This document shows positions 44,247 to 54,772 of a DNA stretch of 64,000 nt, piece after piece (positions within the stretch are counted from its first letter, which is position 1; each line of letters starts with the position of its first letter). The translations under genes and the position numbers were made by a program. Source of the stretch: Oreohelix idahoensis (lineage: Eukaryota > Mollusca > Gastropoda > Stylommatophora > Oreohelicidae); contig JAMPIV010004915.1 of the NCBI GenBank assembly GCA_024509875.1, positions 186,001 to 250,000 of the forward strand. Reading direction: 5' to 3'. The notes beneath the pieces were generated by a model. That model was not told the origin of the DNA and did not search any database. It saw only the letters and a list, made by a program, of their open reading frames with translations.

Positions 44247-44389
44247 GAATGATGAAAAGGACATGATAATAAGTAATAGGCAGACAGATTAGATAAAGAT
44301 CAGTGATCAGACGACTGAAGATATGCACAGCTTGACCTACTTTGGCAAGTAACATCATCAACGAAGGAAGAATGAACTAGTTTTTTTGT

Positions 44390-44740
44390 CTCAGTCAGTC
44401 TCCTTTCCTAATGGTAAATTTGCCATTGGGGAGTCTTTCACGTGCGAATCCAGAAACCTGATTTATGCTATCATCTGCAAGAGGTGTGACATGACCTATA
44501 TTGGTGAAACTGGCAGACAGGTTTCGTGAGCACTTGAATGACATCTATCATGACAAACATTTATCGGTGGCCCTTCACTTCAATAGCCCTGACCATTCAG
44601 GTAACTCTGACATTCATGTCACTGCCCTCCTGTCATGTGCCAGCGACGACCGAACTCGCTTCTCGTTGGAGAATCGTCTCATTTTTCAAATGGGCGTTTT
44701 ATCTCCTGCTGGCTTGAATATCCAGCATCATTTTGCATAA
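44390..44740 (+). pseudogene. Penelope-like GIY-YIG endonuclease fragment
   Basis: The sequence encodes FTCESRNLIYAIICKRC, DMTYIGETGRQ, then, after a frameshift at about 44520, RFREHLNDIYHDKHLS, VALHFNSPDHSG and LENRLIFQMGVL with a stop at 44740. The IY...YIGETGR...RFREH...E pattern is the GIY-YIG nuclease placed at the C-terminus of Penelope-like retroelements. The RT domain is absent, as expected for a 5'-truncated insertion. Confidence 0.85.
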
Positions 44741-45245
44741 TTCTGGTGGCTTCTGCCTCTGTTTCATACTTTATTTCTTCTGTCGTCATTTTCCTTTCTA
44801 TCCTTGTTTTTGCTTTGGTTCGTTTCCTCTCCTCAATTATCTTTTCTCAGCCGTCACTAGCTCATACGTCACTTCCGCATGACGCCTCATTTTTTCAGCC
44901 ATCTTGAATGTTTCTTTCTGGGATCCAGCTAAGTGATTTTTTACTTGTTTTAATAGTGTTGTTCATTTCGGTCTTCACATTGTCGATTATTTACTTTCCT
45001 GTTTCGACATGTCTTTCTGGTTTTACGATTTTCTTGCGTTATTACTGTTATCGTTTCGCTCATCACCGTCATTTCATCTGCTTGTATCGCTCATTTGGCG
45101 ATGTCCTCATCATCATTGATTTTTGTAGCACCTGTATGTAGTTCTTGTCCTTGTCACCTGTTCGTAACTGTGGCTGACGAAGGGTAAAACCCGAAACGTC
45201 CCTTGTTTCATGTGTACCGTTTACTTGTAAAACTGATTTCATACC
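44741..45245 (+). mobile_element. 3' untranslated region of the Penelope-like remnant
   Basis: Pyrimidine-rich non-coding sequence directly follows the GIY-YIG stop and ends shortly after the hammerhead-like motif, before an ATT/T-rich tract at 45250-45290. Sequence from 45291 to 45570 shows nothing recognisable. Confidence 0.6.
45174..45200 (+). ncRNA. Hammerhead-ribozyme-like motif
   Basis: CTGACGA, a GGG/CCC stem closed by a TAAAA loop, then GAAAC and GTC match the hammerhead core boxes CUGANGA and GAAA around stem II. Hammerhead motifs are known from Penelope-like elements. Stem III is minimal or missing here and an extra A sits before stem II, so activity is doubtful. Confidence 0.45.
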
Positions 45246-45570
45246 ATATTATTATTATTATTTTTTTTTTTTTTTAATTTTATTTATATATTAGTTTTTT
45301 GTTTGTTTGAGCATGTGCACAAAAAACTATGAGGTATTTCTCATTCATAGAGTACTTTGTTCAACCCCATGTGGGTTATAATTTGGGTATATTGTGTTAG
45401 TTATTCTATATACTACAATATGTTTGTTGGTTTTTTTCCATGTTGCAAATTCTGGTGTTTGTTGTTATGGCTTTTCATAATGTATATGGAGTACCCTTAT
45501 CCCTAGTTTTTAGTTTAAGTATTTACCGTACTTTACACTTTACAAAATTATTTCTAATATCTGTTTTATG

Positions 45571-47822
45571 TGATTGCTCTCTTACAGTCTTACAGGAGTT
45601 TTCCAGGTTCTGGGACTATCCTCTAAGGTGTATTAGTTAGGAGCAGTTCATAAAGCATTATAGTTTTCTTAACTGGCATTCTTTCCTTCCTTTCCAACAT
45701 ATATGTGTAGCAAGGTATATAAATGGACGACCTCTCTTTGGTCTCAACGTGAAATTTATTTAACTCAACATATATACATAATGGCGTGAAGGTTTTTCAG
45801 TATATTTCATTCAAATACCATGGTACATTTCTCATTTACGTAACGTGGGGGACTGACATCATGTGAATCACTCCGATTCAACATTTGAGGAATATTCATC
45901 CCTGCTCAATACTATTCATTGAGTGCGTATATGTTTGCAGTTTATCACTCTGCTTGTTCATTAATTCAATAACTCTGGTTCATACTGCTATGATTGTTCC
46001 TTTAGATTTGCAAAAACCATCCTGGCTTGAACTGACAAATATTATAGGATAAATATGGCAAAACACTTACTGTCTTCCAGTTCAGAATATAACCACAGTT
46101 AAATACACTTTGAAATTTAAGCACTATAAACTTCAGATTTTCTAATCCAAAATTAGAAAATTTTTGATTGCAGTAAACCACTGCGGTCAGACACGTCAGC
46201 TTGTCTCTCAAGCTAGTCACGCAATTCTGACCTTTATTTGGGTTCCGGACCGCTGGGGAAAAATCGCGTCTGTTCTAAATTTTCTGAGCTCACGATTGGG
46301 TAAAAATCACGTGACTAATTTTGACATGTAACGCGACTCTATCCTAATTAAAATTTAATCTGTTTCTAGGAAAGTAGAAATTTATATGCTAATCTGGTTT
46401 TTATAGCCTGTTTCCAAAGGAACAACTATGTACACGGCTACATATAGATCCCGGGGCCCTGCAAATGTATCCCATAGGGAGACATTTGAGTACTATCAAC
46501 TTTAAAAAAAAATATCCCAAAAATTTCCTAAGTTCAAAAAAGTTTTCAGAAAAATTTAAAGTTCAAAAAATTTTCTAAGTCCAAAAATATTTCAGAAAAA
46601 TTTAAACTAATTCCTAAACCTGGGTTCCTATATCTAAATGGAACTGTCGTCTATAAAGGGGCCTTATTGATGGACATCATCTCCAAAAATTTTAGATCAT
46701 CTTTCCTATCACAACCTTATTTCATCAAATTTACCAATTGGCAACACTGGCCAATAAAATCTTCAAAACATTTATAAGGTCATCACTCAAAAAAAATGTG
46801 ACAAGTGGCAACACTGGGAAATATGAACAATAGAATATCTTATCTGCATAAATCAATTGCATTATCATAATCTAAATGCATGTTGACAACATATTATTTG
46901 TCATAGTGGGGGGCAAGGTGTAACATCATTTCTGTTTTGTCATTGGTTCCATATCCCTAGGCTTCAAGTACTCTAAAAATGTTGAAGTTATTTTCTTCCT
47001 GATGTTCCATAATCATGGATGTAATTTATTTATTTATTTACCAAGTATTCTGCAATATTCCAAGAAATGTCCAAAATCTCCAAATCCTTATGGTAATGGT
47101 AATCCACTTTCATAAAATAGCCAATGTTCTCATGGGTACTCATCATCTTCTTCTTTTTTTTTTTTTTGTGAATGAGCTACTTGCTCATTATTACATGTAG
47201 AAAACATCTCTAGACATAATATGCATATATTTTCAAACGATAATATAACCAGCATCATTTTTATAAGCAATCATTTTTCACAATAAAAGCATTAAAACCT
47301 CATGGCTTATCCTTATTTATTTGTCTGAATGTTTCCTGTATTTGACATTTTCCAAATGGTAAGTGTATAAATTCGTTCCAAGTCCATCATTGTAGAGAAT
47401 GTTCTATATATTTTTGTTTCTCAAAATATGATGTTTGTCTCAAATATCCACACAGGTAATAGGTCTGGTAATGATCCTGTCCATAAGTCAGTTATTTCTA
47501 ATCATTCCTTCTTTTCTGTCAACACAGTATTTTTCCTGTGAACCCTTTCCTAGAAATATATATATATATATATTTTTTTTTTTTAAAGATCTTCTTTGAC
47601 TTACAATTCATCAATTTTCAAACATCAAATTATTCAGCAACCAACAGACGAATATGTTACTATCATATTATGAAATATAAGGGAAAAGGAAAATATAGTT
47701 TCAAATCATCATGAATTTTCTACGTTGGGTTCCGTATTACTTTATTTTCTCTGTTAAGACAACTGCTTATACTCTTGACAATATGTATCCATGTTGTCAC
47801 TCTCAAGGCATCCTTGTATACA
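45571..47822 (-). repeat. 3' LTR, portion matched to the right copy
   Basis: The interval matches 61776-64000 throughout. The LTR must extend beyond 47822 because the right copy is cut by the window end. A TA run at 47560-47580 and several T runs are shared. Short minus-strand frames near 46002-46220 and 62207-62425 are the same LTR sequence, not a gene. Confidence 0.88.
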
Positions 47823-48681
47823 GTTTATATTTGTCTCCTTTTTTTTTTTCTTTTTTTTCATAACACCAATTTATCATTTATGGTGCTCCAATATCATTGT
47901 ATCCCTTCTAGTCTTCCTGTTATCTTGAGAATTCATCCTTAGTAACTCCCTATGTACCTTATCTAGCAATACATTTATCAAAAACACATCAAACAATTAT
48001 TTATGGAACAATCAACTGAGATGTAAGAACTTTTTGAGAATATGAGGCGAAAAAAAAAATTGTGTACATTATGTGCAGGATTGTCAACACCAGCTCTGCC
48101 TTCGCAGGTCGAAGGTTTGTCAGAACTATATGGTGTTTATAACATCTGCTGCTACAGCCAGATGATCAATTTATCTTTCTTAAATTCATAATAATTTAAG
48201 TTAATTCCTATGGGGCATGAGGGTACATGTATTCCAATGGTAATCCATGATTCAGCAATATGGATGTCCAATCTAGGTAGTCTTTTATAATATTATATCC
48301 ATCCATTGTATATGGATCTATGACACGTCAATCCATGGGGTTACATTGTTCTTGGTCCATATATCGTAAAGGGCGATCCAAGCTCAGTATTGTCACAATG
48401 TCTCAATCATATTTCAATCCTCTGGTTTGTTTTATTATTTAATTTAAAATACCATAACCATTTCAATATAAGCAGTAGCGAGCAATATTCATGTGCATTC
48501 ATCTTATTATAATCAGGTTCACAATATAAGGCAAGTGGCAAAAATATCAAAATTTATTTTCTCCCAAAATATGGAGATATTAACAATCTCTTGTCTCTTA
48601 TTTATAATATGATCATTTTATTCCATTATTATTATTGTGTCTTTAACCTCTGCGGTTTTATGGGATATGTATACTCCATTT

Positions 48682-48959
48682 AGGAGCCGCGGTAGCATAG
48701 TGGTTAGTGCACTGGCTTCCTCGCGCAGTGGTCTATGGTTCGATCCCCTGATGAGGCGGAAAAATTTTTAGGCCACAAACGGCTCCTGGGTCGACCCAGC
48801 CCCAAATGGGTACCAGAGCTACTCTGGGAAGGTTAAGGCGGCCGGCGTGATGCCGACCACATCACCCCTCGTGTGCCGACGGTCAAGATAATATGGGCCT
48901 AACACCATATTCCCAATATGCCTCAATGGGCGTGTAACGGGTTCCTTTACCTTTTTTTT
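48682..48959 (+). mobile_element. tRNA-derived SINE, full-length copy
   Basis: The 278-bp insert starts GGAGCCGCGG and carries an A box TAGCATAGTGGTTAG (48693-48707) and a B box GGTTCGATCC (48737-48746). A conserved body and a T-rich end after CCTTTACC follow. It is flanked by a 12-bp duplication, TATACTCCATTT, at 48670-48681 and 48960-48971. Polymerase III transcription is expected from the boxes. Confidence 0.95.
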
Positions 48960-50061
48960 TATACTCCATTTGTATATCCTTTGCCCATGAGTGATCCAAA
49001 TGTAATATAGTTCCATTATGTTCTGGGTGCATCAGCATTCAATCTTTTTTTTCTCATTTAATCTCCATTGTGTCCTTAACACTTTTTGTTCCATAGGATT
49101 ATCATATTTCATTTGTGTCTCTTGTCCAATGATAATCCATGCATTTATGGTTCTCATATGTAGCAATCATATTCCTTGATTTGCTCTATGTTCCGAAATT
49201 CCCGAAAATTTCAATTATTTTCTCTGTTATCTTTGTAACTACTCAAAATTATTCATTATCCCATTCTAATGTGAGCATTAGTGGATAAACCGCACAGCAA
49301 AACATTAGTTGTGTCAACATAAAATTTCACCATAATAGAAAATGGCATCTTCATCATCACTAAACAGTTGCTTCTTCCTTAAATAGGACATCAGTGGTAT
49401 CATCCGGTAATGGGGTATTCAATGTGGGGTCTAGAAGGGTATTTCATTTGCTAAGTCAGCATGTGCAAATGTCATTTCTTTAACATGGGGCAAAGGCAGC
49501 ATCAACAAATAGTTGCAATTTGTTCAATCTGGGGTTAGCATATACAAATGCTCTCAAAGGATTTTTCATTTGCAAAAATCAGCATGCGCAAATGTCATTG
49601 GGGTACTTGTCATAGGCAGTATCAACAAAATACTGCTGGAGTATCAGAGATCATGCTGGTGGGGGTATGACTGGTAATGGGCAATAGGAGTAAAAACTAA
49701 TTGCTCACTCTGAAATGGTGATTTATTTTCTCTTTTTCTTTTCTTTTATGTCGGCTGCTAACATCAGGGCAGTCAATGTTTTACAATATTGGCTTATCAT
49801 CATATCATCAAAATGTGTGAGGGTGGCATATAAACAGATAACACATTCTATAAAAACATTCCAAATGTGTTCTCTTCTCATTTTTCTTTTATGTCTTGTC
49901 TCTTTTCATTTTTTCTTTTCAAGTTCATTTCTTTTTTTTTCATTTTTCAGTTTCATTTCTCTTTTCTTTGCATTTTCTGTTTTGTTCATCTTTTCTGGTT
50001 TGCAATTTTTTTCTTTGCAATATGTCAAAATTTCGATTCTTTTCTGACAATGTATCACAAT

Positions 50062-50910
50062 GAACAATTGGGTATAAAATGGACAAATGGAAAATTCCTG
50101 GGGGACCTGGATTTCGCAGATGATGTAGCATTCTTAAGTTCAACACCAAGACAATCCCAAGAAGCAATAAATAATTTGTGTCATCCCTCGGTTAAAATAG
50201 GTCTCCAAATAAATGCCTCTAAAACTAAAGCTATGAACTTTTCTAACGAGACCTTTGATATCATCTTGAACGGGGAAAAACTACAGAAAGTTGAAAGTTT
50301 CAATTATTTAGGCAGTAAAATGACTCAGGATGGTGACACAACAAGAGAAATCCATACTAGAATTGCTTTGGCAGCTAGCGCCTTCAATAGATTATCTAAC
50401 ATTTGGAAATTACGATCATTGAATATACATACCAAGCTTCGTCTGTTTAATTCAAATGTTATCTCAGTGTTAACATACGGCTGTGAGAGTTGGAAAATAA
50501 CAAAATCATTGGAGAACAAGCTGAATACATTCGAGAACAAATGTCTTAGAAAACTCATGAACATCAGTTGGAAAGAATTCAAGACTAATCGACAAATAAG
50601 AGAAGACTCTAGGCAGAAATATGTCTCCGACTATATAAGGAAAAGACGATGGTCATATATCGGTCATGTCCTACGAATGCAAAACAACAGAATACCACTA
50701 CAGGCGCTCACTTGGGTTCCTGAGGGTAGGAGGAAAAAAGGAAGACCAAAAGAAACACTCAGAAGAACAATAATAAGAGAAGGAAGAACGTTGGGCCTAA
50801 ATAATGTGCAAGAGCTAAGAGGAGTGGCGTCACAACGAACAACCTGGAGAGCACTGGTTTCTGCCTTATGCGCCGTGTTTGGTGCTTAAAGAATTTATTA
50901 TTATTATTAT
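50062..50910 (+). mobile_element. 5'-truncated LINE with (ATT)n tail
   Basis: A 9-bp duplication, TATCACAAT, lies at 50053-50061 and 50911-50919. The frame is open from the junction to the stop at 50887. It encodes LDFADDVAFLSS, NASKTKAMNF, FNYLGSKMTQDGD, NVISVLTYGCESW, RKRRWSYIGHVLRM, RRKKGRPKE. The FADD active site is present, but everything upstream is missing. The intact frame suggests a young copy. Confidence 0.93.
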
Positions 50911-51991
50911 TATCACAATTACAAGAGAATGATAATAATCAATTTACTAATCACTAGAGATACCACCAATTCTAAACAGTAGGGCTGTAAGCAATAGATA
51001 AGGTCAGAAAATAATTAACATAGTGGTATCTGTTGTCAATAAGGAGTGAGGAGAGTGTACTGTAAGTTCTTGAAAGATAGGGGAAAATTTAAGATCTCCT
51101 GATTACAACATTATTGTAATTCGAAGGGATGGAAAGTGATTTGGATAGAAAAACTCATGTCTAGAATGTCATCTCAAAATAGTGGAGAGAAAAATAGTAA
51201 GTTAAGGATGTGTGATAGTGGAGTGAGGAAAATCTTACAATAGCGAGTTAAAGGTTGGATATACAATTTCTTTTGCATGTAAACAAATTTTTGTGAACAT
51301 GCTAAGATAAATAAATCCTGTGGAGAAAATAGGACAGCATGCCATAATAATTACAGATGTCATAGTGGTGTCAGTGTGATGGATCTAAGTGATATATAAT
51401 AGATGAGGTAAGATAATTGGGAACAAAGATATTAGTATCAGGTAAGAAGAAAAAATTTCTCGTGCAAGGGTTGCCTGCATGAATGTGCACTAAGATGCAC
51501 GGAAAATGAATCACCGGGCTCTGGAACTGTAAGGACAAGAAGTCTAGTGAATGAAGCGTGGAATATGATCAGTTACAAAAGTGTAGATCAATGTTACAGC
51601 AGAATCAGTGGGACACATGTGTTATAAGTAAGGTTGTGTAAGTTAACATTTTAAACATCAAAAACTGTCTGACTAATGAGGGTGTCTGTAAACAAGGAAC
51701 ATTGTCTCTTTTGTGTCATCTTTATTTCACAAAACCATAAAATGTCTAACTAGAATCCTCTGTGGCTGTTCTTGAGTGTTCGCTGGTCGTCAGAAGATTA
51801 TGTCCGGGGAACAGCTTGTTGGGTTTGGCTTTGACATCTCACACTGTAATAAGGCAATCTAGGACTGTCACTTTGAAACCTAGTCACACAGTCTGAAAAA
51901 AGAGTACATTTAAAAACATTAGTACATAATATTCACATCTGCGTTGACCGTACATGGGATGGCATGTACATGAAGATACGAGGGCGTGTTT

Positions 51992-52515
51992 TCAGCAAAG
52001 GTTTAGTAGTTCCTTCAGTTTCTCTGACATTTTTTCTGCCATCTCTAACCTTGCAATGTCTCGACTGGTTAGGCGAGCATCATATTGGGTAACAGTGGTG
52101 ATGGGTGTGGTACTGGTAGGCGAAACAACATTGGCTGAGTGATGCGGTGATGGTTTAACATCTTTTGATTGCGGTGATGGTTTCACTGTAGATTGCACAT
52201 CTTTTGGTTTGGAAGTAGGTGTATGCTTCGCCTTGATTTTTCTTCTGACCTGGTTCTGCGGTACGTTAACACTGTTTACAGTGGGCACAGTAATTTGCAC
52301 ACTGTTGTTTTTGACAAGTTGAGCTGAGGCTAATACCTCTCGGCTTGGTTTTGGAACATTCCTACGTTTCTTCAAAATTTTTCGTCTGATATGGTTCTGC
52401 TGTATACGAGGAATCTTGTTGACAGGAAGTGAGTCATCCGATTCTGTTTTATAGGCGCGTTTGACACTGGAGCTGACTGGTATAAATAATGTGCTATCCG
52501 CATCACTGGTTTCAA
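51992..52515 (-). pseudogene. C-terminal tail of the gypsy pol, 3' part
   Basis: A minus-strand frame of about 170 codons is Lys/Pro/Ser/Thr-rich (KRAYKTESDDSLPVNK, NQVRRKIKAKHTP) and ends KLKELLNLC. It continues the integrase tail of 54787-55954, from which it is separated by the insertion at 52516-54772. No transmembrane or signal segment is present, so it is not an envelope gene. Confidence 0.75.
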
Positions 52516-52623
52516 CGTTCTTTCTCGTCACAACAGATTTTCAGCATCAAGACAGCACTATAACCAGCGTCCTTTTCAGGACGTCCACAGCGCTCACACA
52601 TTGTTCGATAGAAATATACTAAA

Positions 52624-54114
52624 ATGGTTCGTACAAAGCCAAATGCAAAAAAGAGGAAAATCTATAGAAGCCCTCAAACGCTTGTCAGCAGCAGCAAACA
52701 AGAACCAGCAAAGAACCACGAGAGTCGGCCAGAGAGCACGATTAATCCAACTTCTAGCATCGGGGCCGGTCCCTCTCAGAAGCCGAACAAAGCAACCATC
52801 GACACGACCGATGAACAACCCAAAGCGTCGAAGACAGAAGTCAACCAGGCTCCGAAGACTGACAAAGTAACATCACCGATAAAGCACAATGTCGAGGCGG
52901 CGGCTCCAGTGTGCAGTGACCAGACAACAGCTGCAAAACACGGCCACAAAACTTCGAAGACAGAAGATAGCAATGTTTTGAAGCCCGTCAAAGTTAAAGC
53001 ACCACCAAACCAAGATATCACAGTTGAACCTCCATCACACAGCGACCAGAAAAATTCGGTAAAACGAGATCAGAGGCAGACAACCAGCCAGAATGTGACT
53101 CAGTCCCGCAGACCGCACGCTCAAACTGAGACAGATGTCGGAATGAGCCAACTTCAAAAGCAAAAGAATGCCGTTTCCCACGTGGCACTGCAGGAAAAGA
53201 TAATTAAGATCACCCAGACGTCAGGAAGTGAGGCCTCGCTCAGGGCCTTACCCGACGACAAAGTGATCGGTATCCTTGAGGCAATAACGGGCAGGAGAAG
53301 TATCTCTAAAGTTTCACGACACGACAACGGAGTTATAATAGCTCTAAACAACACGGAGCAGACAAACCAACTGATGGTCGAACTTGAATCCGGACACAAA
53401 GAAGTCCAGCTGCCCCACCAGATTAAAGCTACTGTGGAGATCTTCAAGAAGACCAAAAAGATAGTTGTAAGAGGGGTCGACAAAAATCGATCTACACAAG
53501 AAGTCCACAGCCGCCTGCAAACAGAAAACAAGAACATAAAAATTACACAGGTGGAACGACTGAAGACATGGGACAAGAAGGACACCAACTTGATTATCGT
53601 AACTATCGAGGGGTCTTCAAGACCAAGGCAACTCAACCTAGACGATAGATGTCGAAAAACAGAAGAGTACATTCCTCCTGTTATGCAGTGCTCAAACTGC
53701 CAACAATTCTCGCACACTAAAAAAACATGCAGGAGAGAGGTAGTTTGTCGATACTGTGCGGGAAGTCACACCTACAATGAATGTCCCCATGCGAAAGATG
53801 ATAGCAACTATAAAGTGCGCAACTCCAACAGAACCTGCGCAAACTGTCTTGGGAACCACGGAGCAAGATACCGTGGATGTCCGATCTTCTATGAGACAAA
53901 GACCATACTGAAGGAATCGGTAACAAAAAACATCTCCTTCAGAGAAGCAAGAAACCGAGTGGCTTCAGGCGGCAGTGGTAAACAAGAACAGCACACAAGA
54001 GCCCAGCTGATAAGACTAAACACAGAGGTGCGAGACATAAAACAACAACTCAAAGTCAAGACGAACAAAAACAACACAACGACGACTCAGATGCCCTACG
54101 AGACGAAACAATAG
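52624..54114 (+). CDS. LINE ORF1 protein with three zinc knuckles
   Basis: A 496-residue protein starts at the first ATG after a 108-bp leader. Residues of about 1-170 are basic, Lys/Thr/Ser/Pro-rich and probably disordered. Residues of about 180-340 look like a folded RNA-binding domain. Cys/His motifs follow: CSNCQQFSHTKKTC, CRYCAGSHTYNECP and CANCLGNHGARYRGCP. This layout is that of the ORF1 nucleocapsid-like proteins of I/Jockey-type LINEs, which coat element RNA. The frame is intact to here, but a coiled-coil continuation lies in the +1 frame. Confidence 0.88.
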   Translation: MVRTKPNAKKRKIYRSPQTLVSSSKQEPAKNHESRPESTINPTSSIGAGPSQKPNKATIDTTDEQPKASKTEVNQAPKTDKVTSPIKHNVEAAAPVCSDQTTAAKHGHKTSKTEDSNVLKPVKVKAPPNQDITVEPPSHSDQKNSVKRDQRQTTSQNVTQSRRPHAQTETDVGMSQLQKQKNAVSHVALQEKIIKITQTSGSEASLRALPDDKVIGILEAITGRRSISKVSRHDNGVIIALNNTEQTNQLMVELESGHKEVQLPHQIKATVEIFKKTKKIVVRGVDKNRSTQEVHSRLQTENKNIKITQVERLKTWDKKDTNLIIVTIEGSSRPRQLNLDDRCRKTEEYIPPVMQCSNCQQFSHTKKTCRREVVCRYCAGSHTYNECPHAKDDSNYKVRNSNRTCANCLGNHGARYRGCPIFYETKTILKESVTKNISFREARNRVASGGSGKQEQHTRAQLIRLNTEVRDIKQQLKVKTNKNNTTTTQMPYETKQ

Positions 54115-54458
54115 GAGCCTTACAGAGTGCCCAGGCAATGTTACAGGACATGAAAACCATCAAACACGAGATAGAAGTTGACATCGCCAAACTCACGGAG
54201 CTAAAGGAAGAGAACGAACAAATACTCAAAAGAATTGAAACAGAGAGAAGGATCGTTGAGGATATCCTTACAAAAACTAGAGAACAAAACAAAGAAACGA
54301 AAAACAAAATGAGAACCGAAATCGTACAACAACTGATAAGCAATCAAGAAAGAGCAAGTGCAGCGATGACGGAGGCCCTACCAAACATACTAAAGACAGT
54401 CATGGGACAACGCACACCGAATCAGACAACAACGAGAAAGGACCAAGCAGACAGCTAG
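54115..54458 (+). pseudogene. ORF1 coiled-coil continuation in another frame
   Basis: The +1 frame reads through 54060-54458 and encodes a Glu/Lys-rich coiled coil (MLQDMKTIKHEIEVDIAKL, LKEENEQILKRIE) ending in stop at 54456-54458. ORF1 proteins of this group often have a C-terminal coiled coil, so a one-base indel near 54060-54115 probably separated it. An independent second ORF is less likely. Confidence 0.6.
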
Positions 54459-54772
54459 TGGTCCGTTGCAGGACTAATCATCTCCAGGACTAAGAACGCG
54501 ATACCAGCGAAGACGTTAACACCCTAGGTACCCCAATATAACCGTTTAAAACCCGTAAGGCAGGAAATGAATACCATGAGCACGCCACGACACCATAACC
54601 AGACAAGCAACGAAGAGGTATCCAGACAGTCAGCTAGTGGTCCTTTTTAGGACCAGTCCTTTTCAGGACTAGCACCGAAGAAACTAAACGCAATATATAC
54701 CCCAATTATAACCAACTTTCAGGTTGAACAGGGTATAACAGCATCATATTAGACAAAAGAACGAACGAACGA
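54459..54772 (+). other. 3' region of the ORF1-only element with repeated hairpins
   Basis: GGTCC...GCAGGAC (about 54461-54475), GGTCCTTTTTAGGACC (about 54638-54653) and AGTCCTTTTCAGGACT (about 54654-54669) are small perfect or near-perfect stem-loops. A matching GTCCTTTTCAGGAC is at about 52568-52581 in the 5' leader. The tail is GAAC repeats ending at 54772. Confidence 0.75.

Larger units (their letters stand above)
47823..51991. other. Unresolved LTR end and 3' internal region
   Basis: Apart from a SINE at 48682 and a LINE at 50062, this AT-rich interval is non-coding. Pyrimidine-rich plus-strand tracts near 49725-49750 and 49867-49960 are candidates for the complement of the polypurine tract, so the LTR end could lie close to either. 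The boundary cannot be fixed without the right LTR. Confidence 0.5.
52516..54772 (+). mobile_element. ORF1-only non-LTR element (HAL1-like organisation)
   Basis: A 2,257-bp insert is flanked by a perfect 14-bp duplication, ATCACTGGTTTCAA, at 52502-52515 and 54773-54786. It has a 5' untranslated region, a gag-like ORF1 and a 3' region ending in a (GAAC)n tail, and no endonuclease or RT. It therefore looks like a non-autonomous LINE derivative mobilised in trans. Short hairpins of the form GTCC-TTTTC-AGGAC occur near both ends. Confidence 0.88.

Noticed and set aside
49715..50047. Phe/Ser-rich membrane-like protein
   Set aside because: It is the translation of a T-rich, low-complexity tract that may lie next to the LTR boundary.
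51992..52515. Envelope gene of the gypsy element
   Set aside because: There is no signal peptide, membrane segment or cleavage site. It is continuous with the integrase tail once the insertion is recognised.
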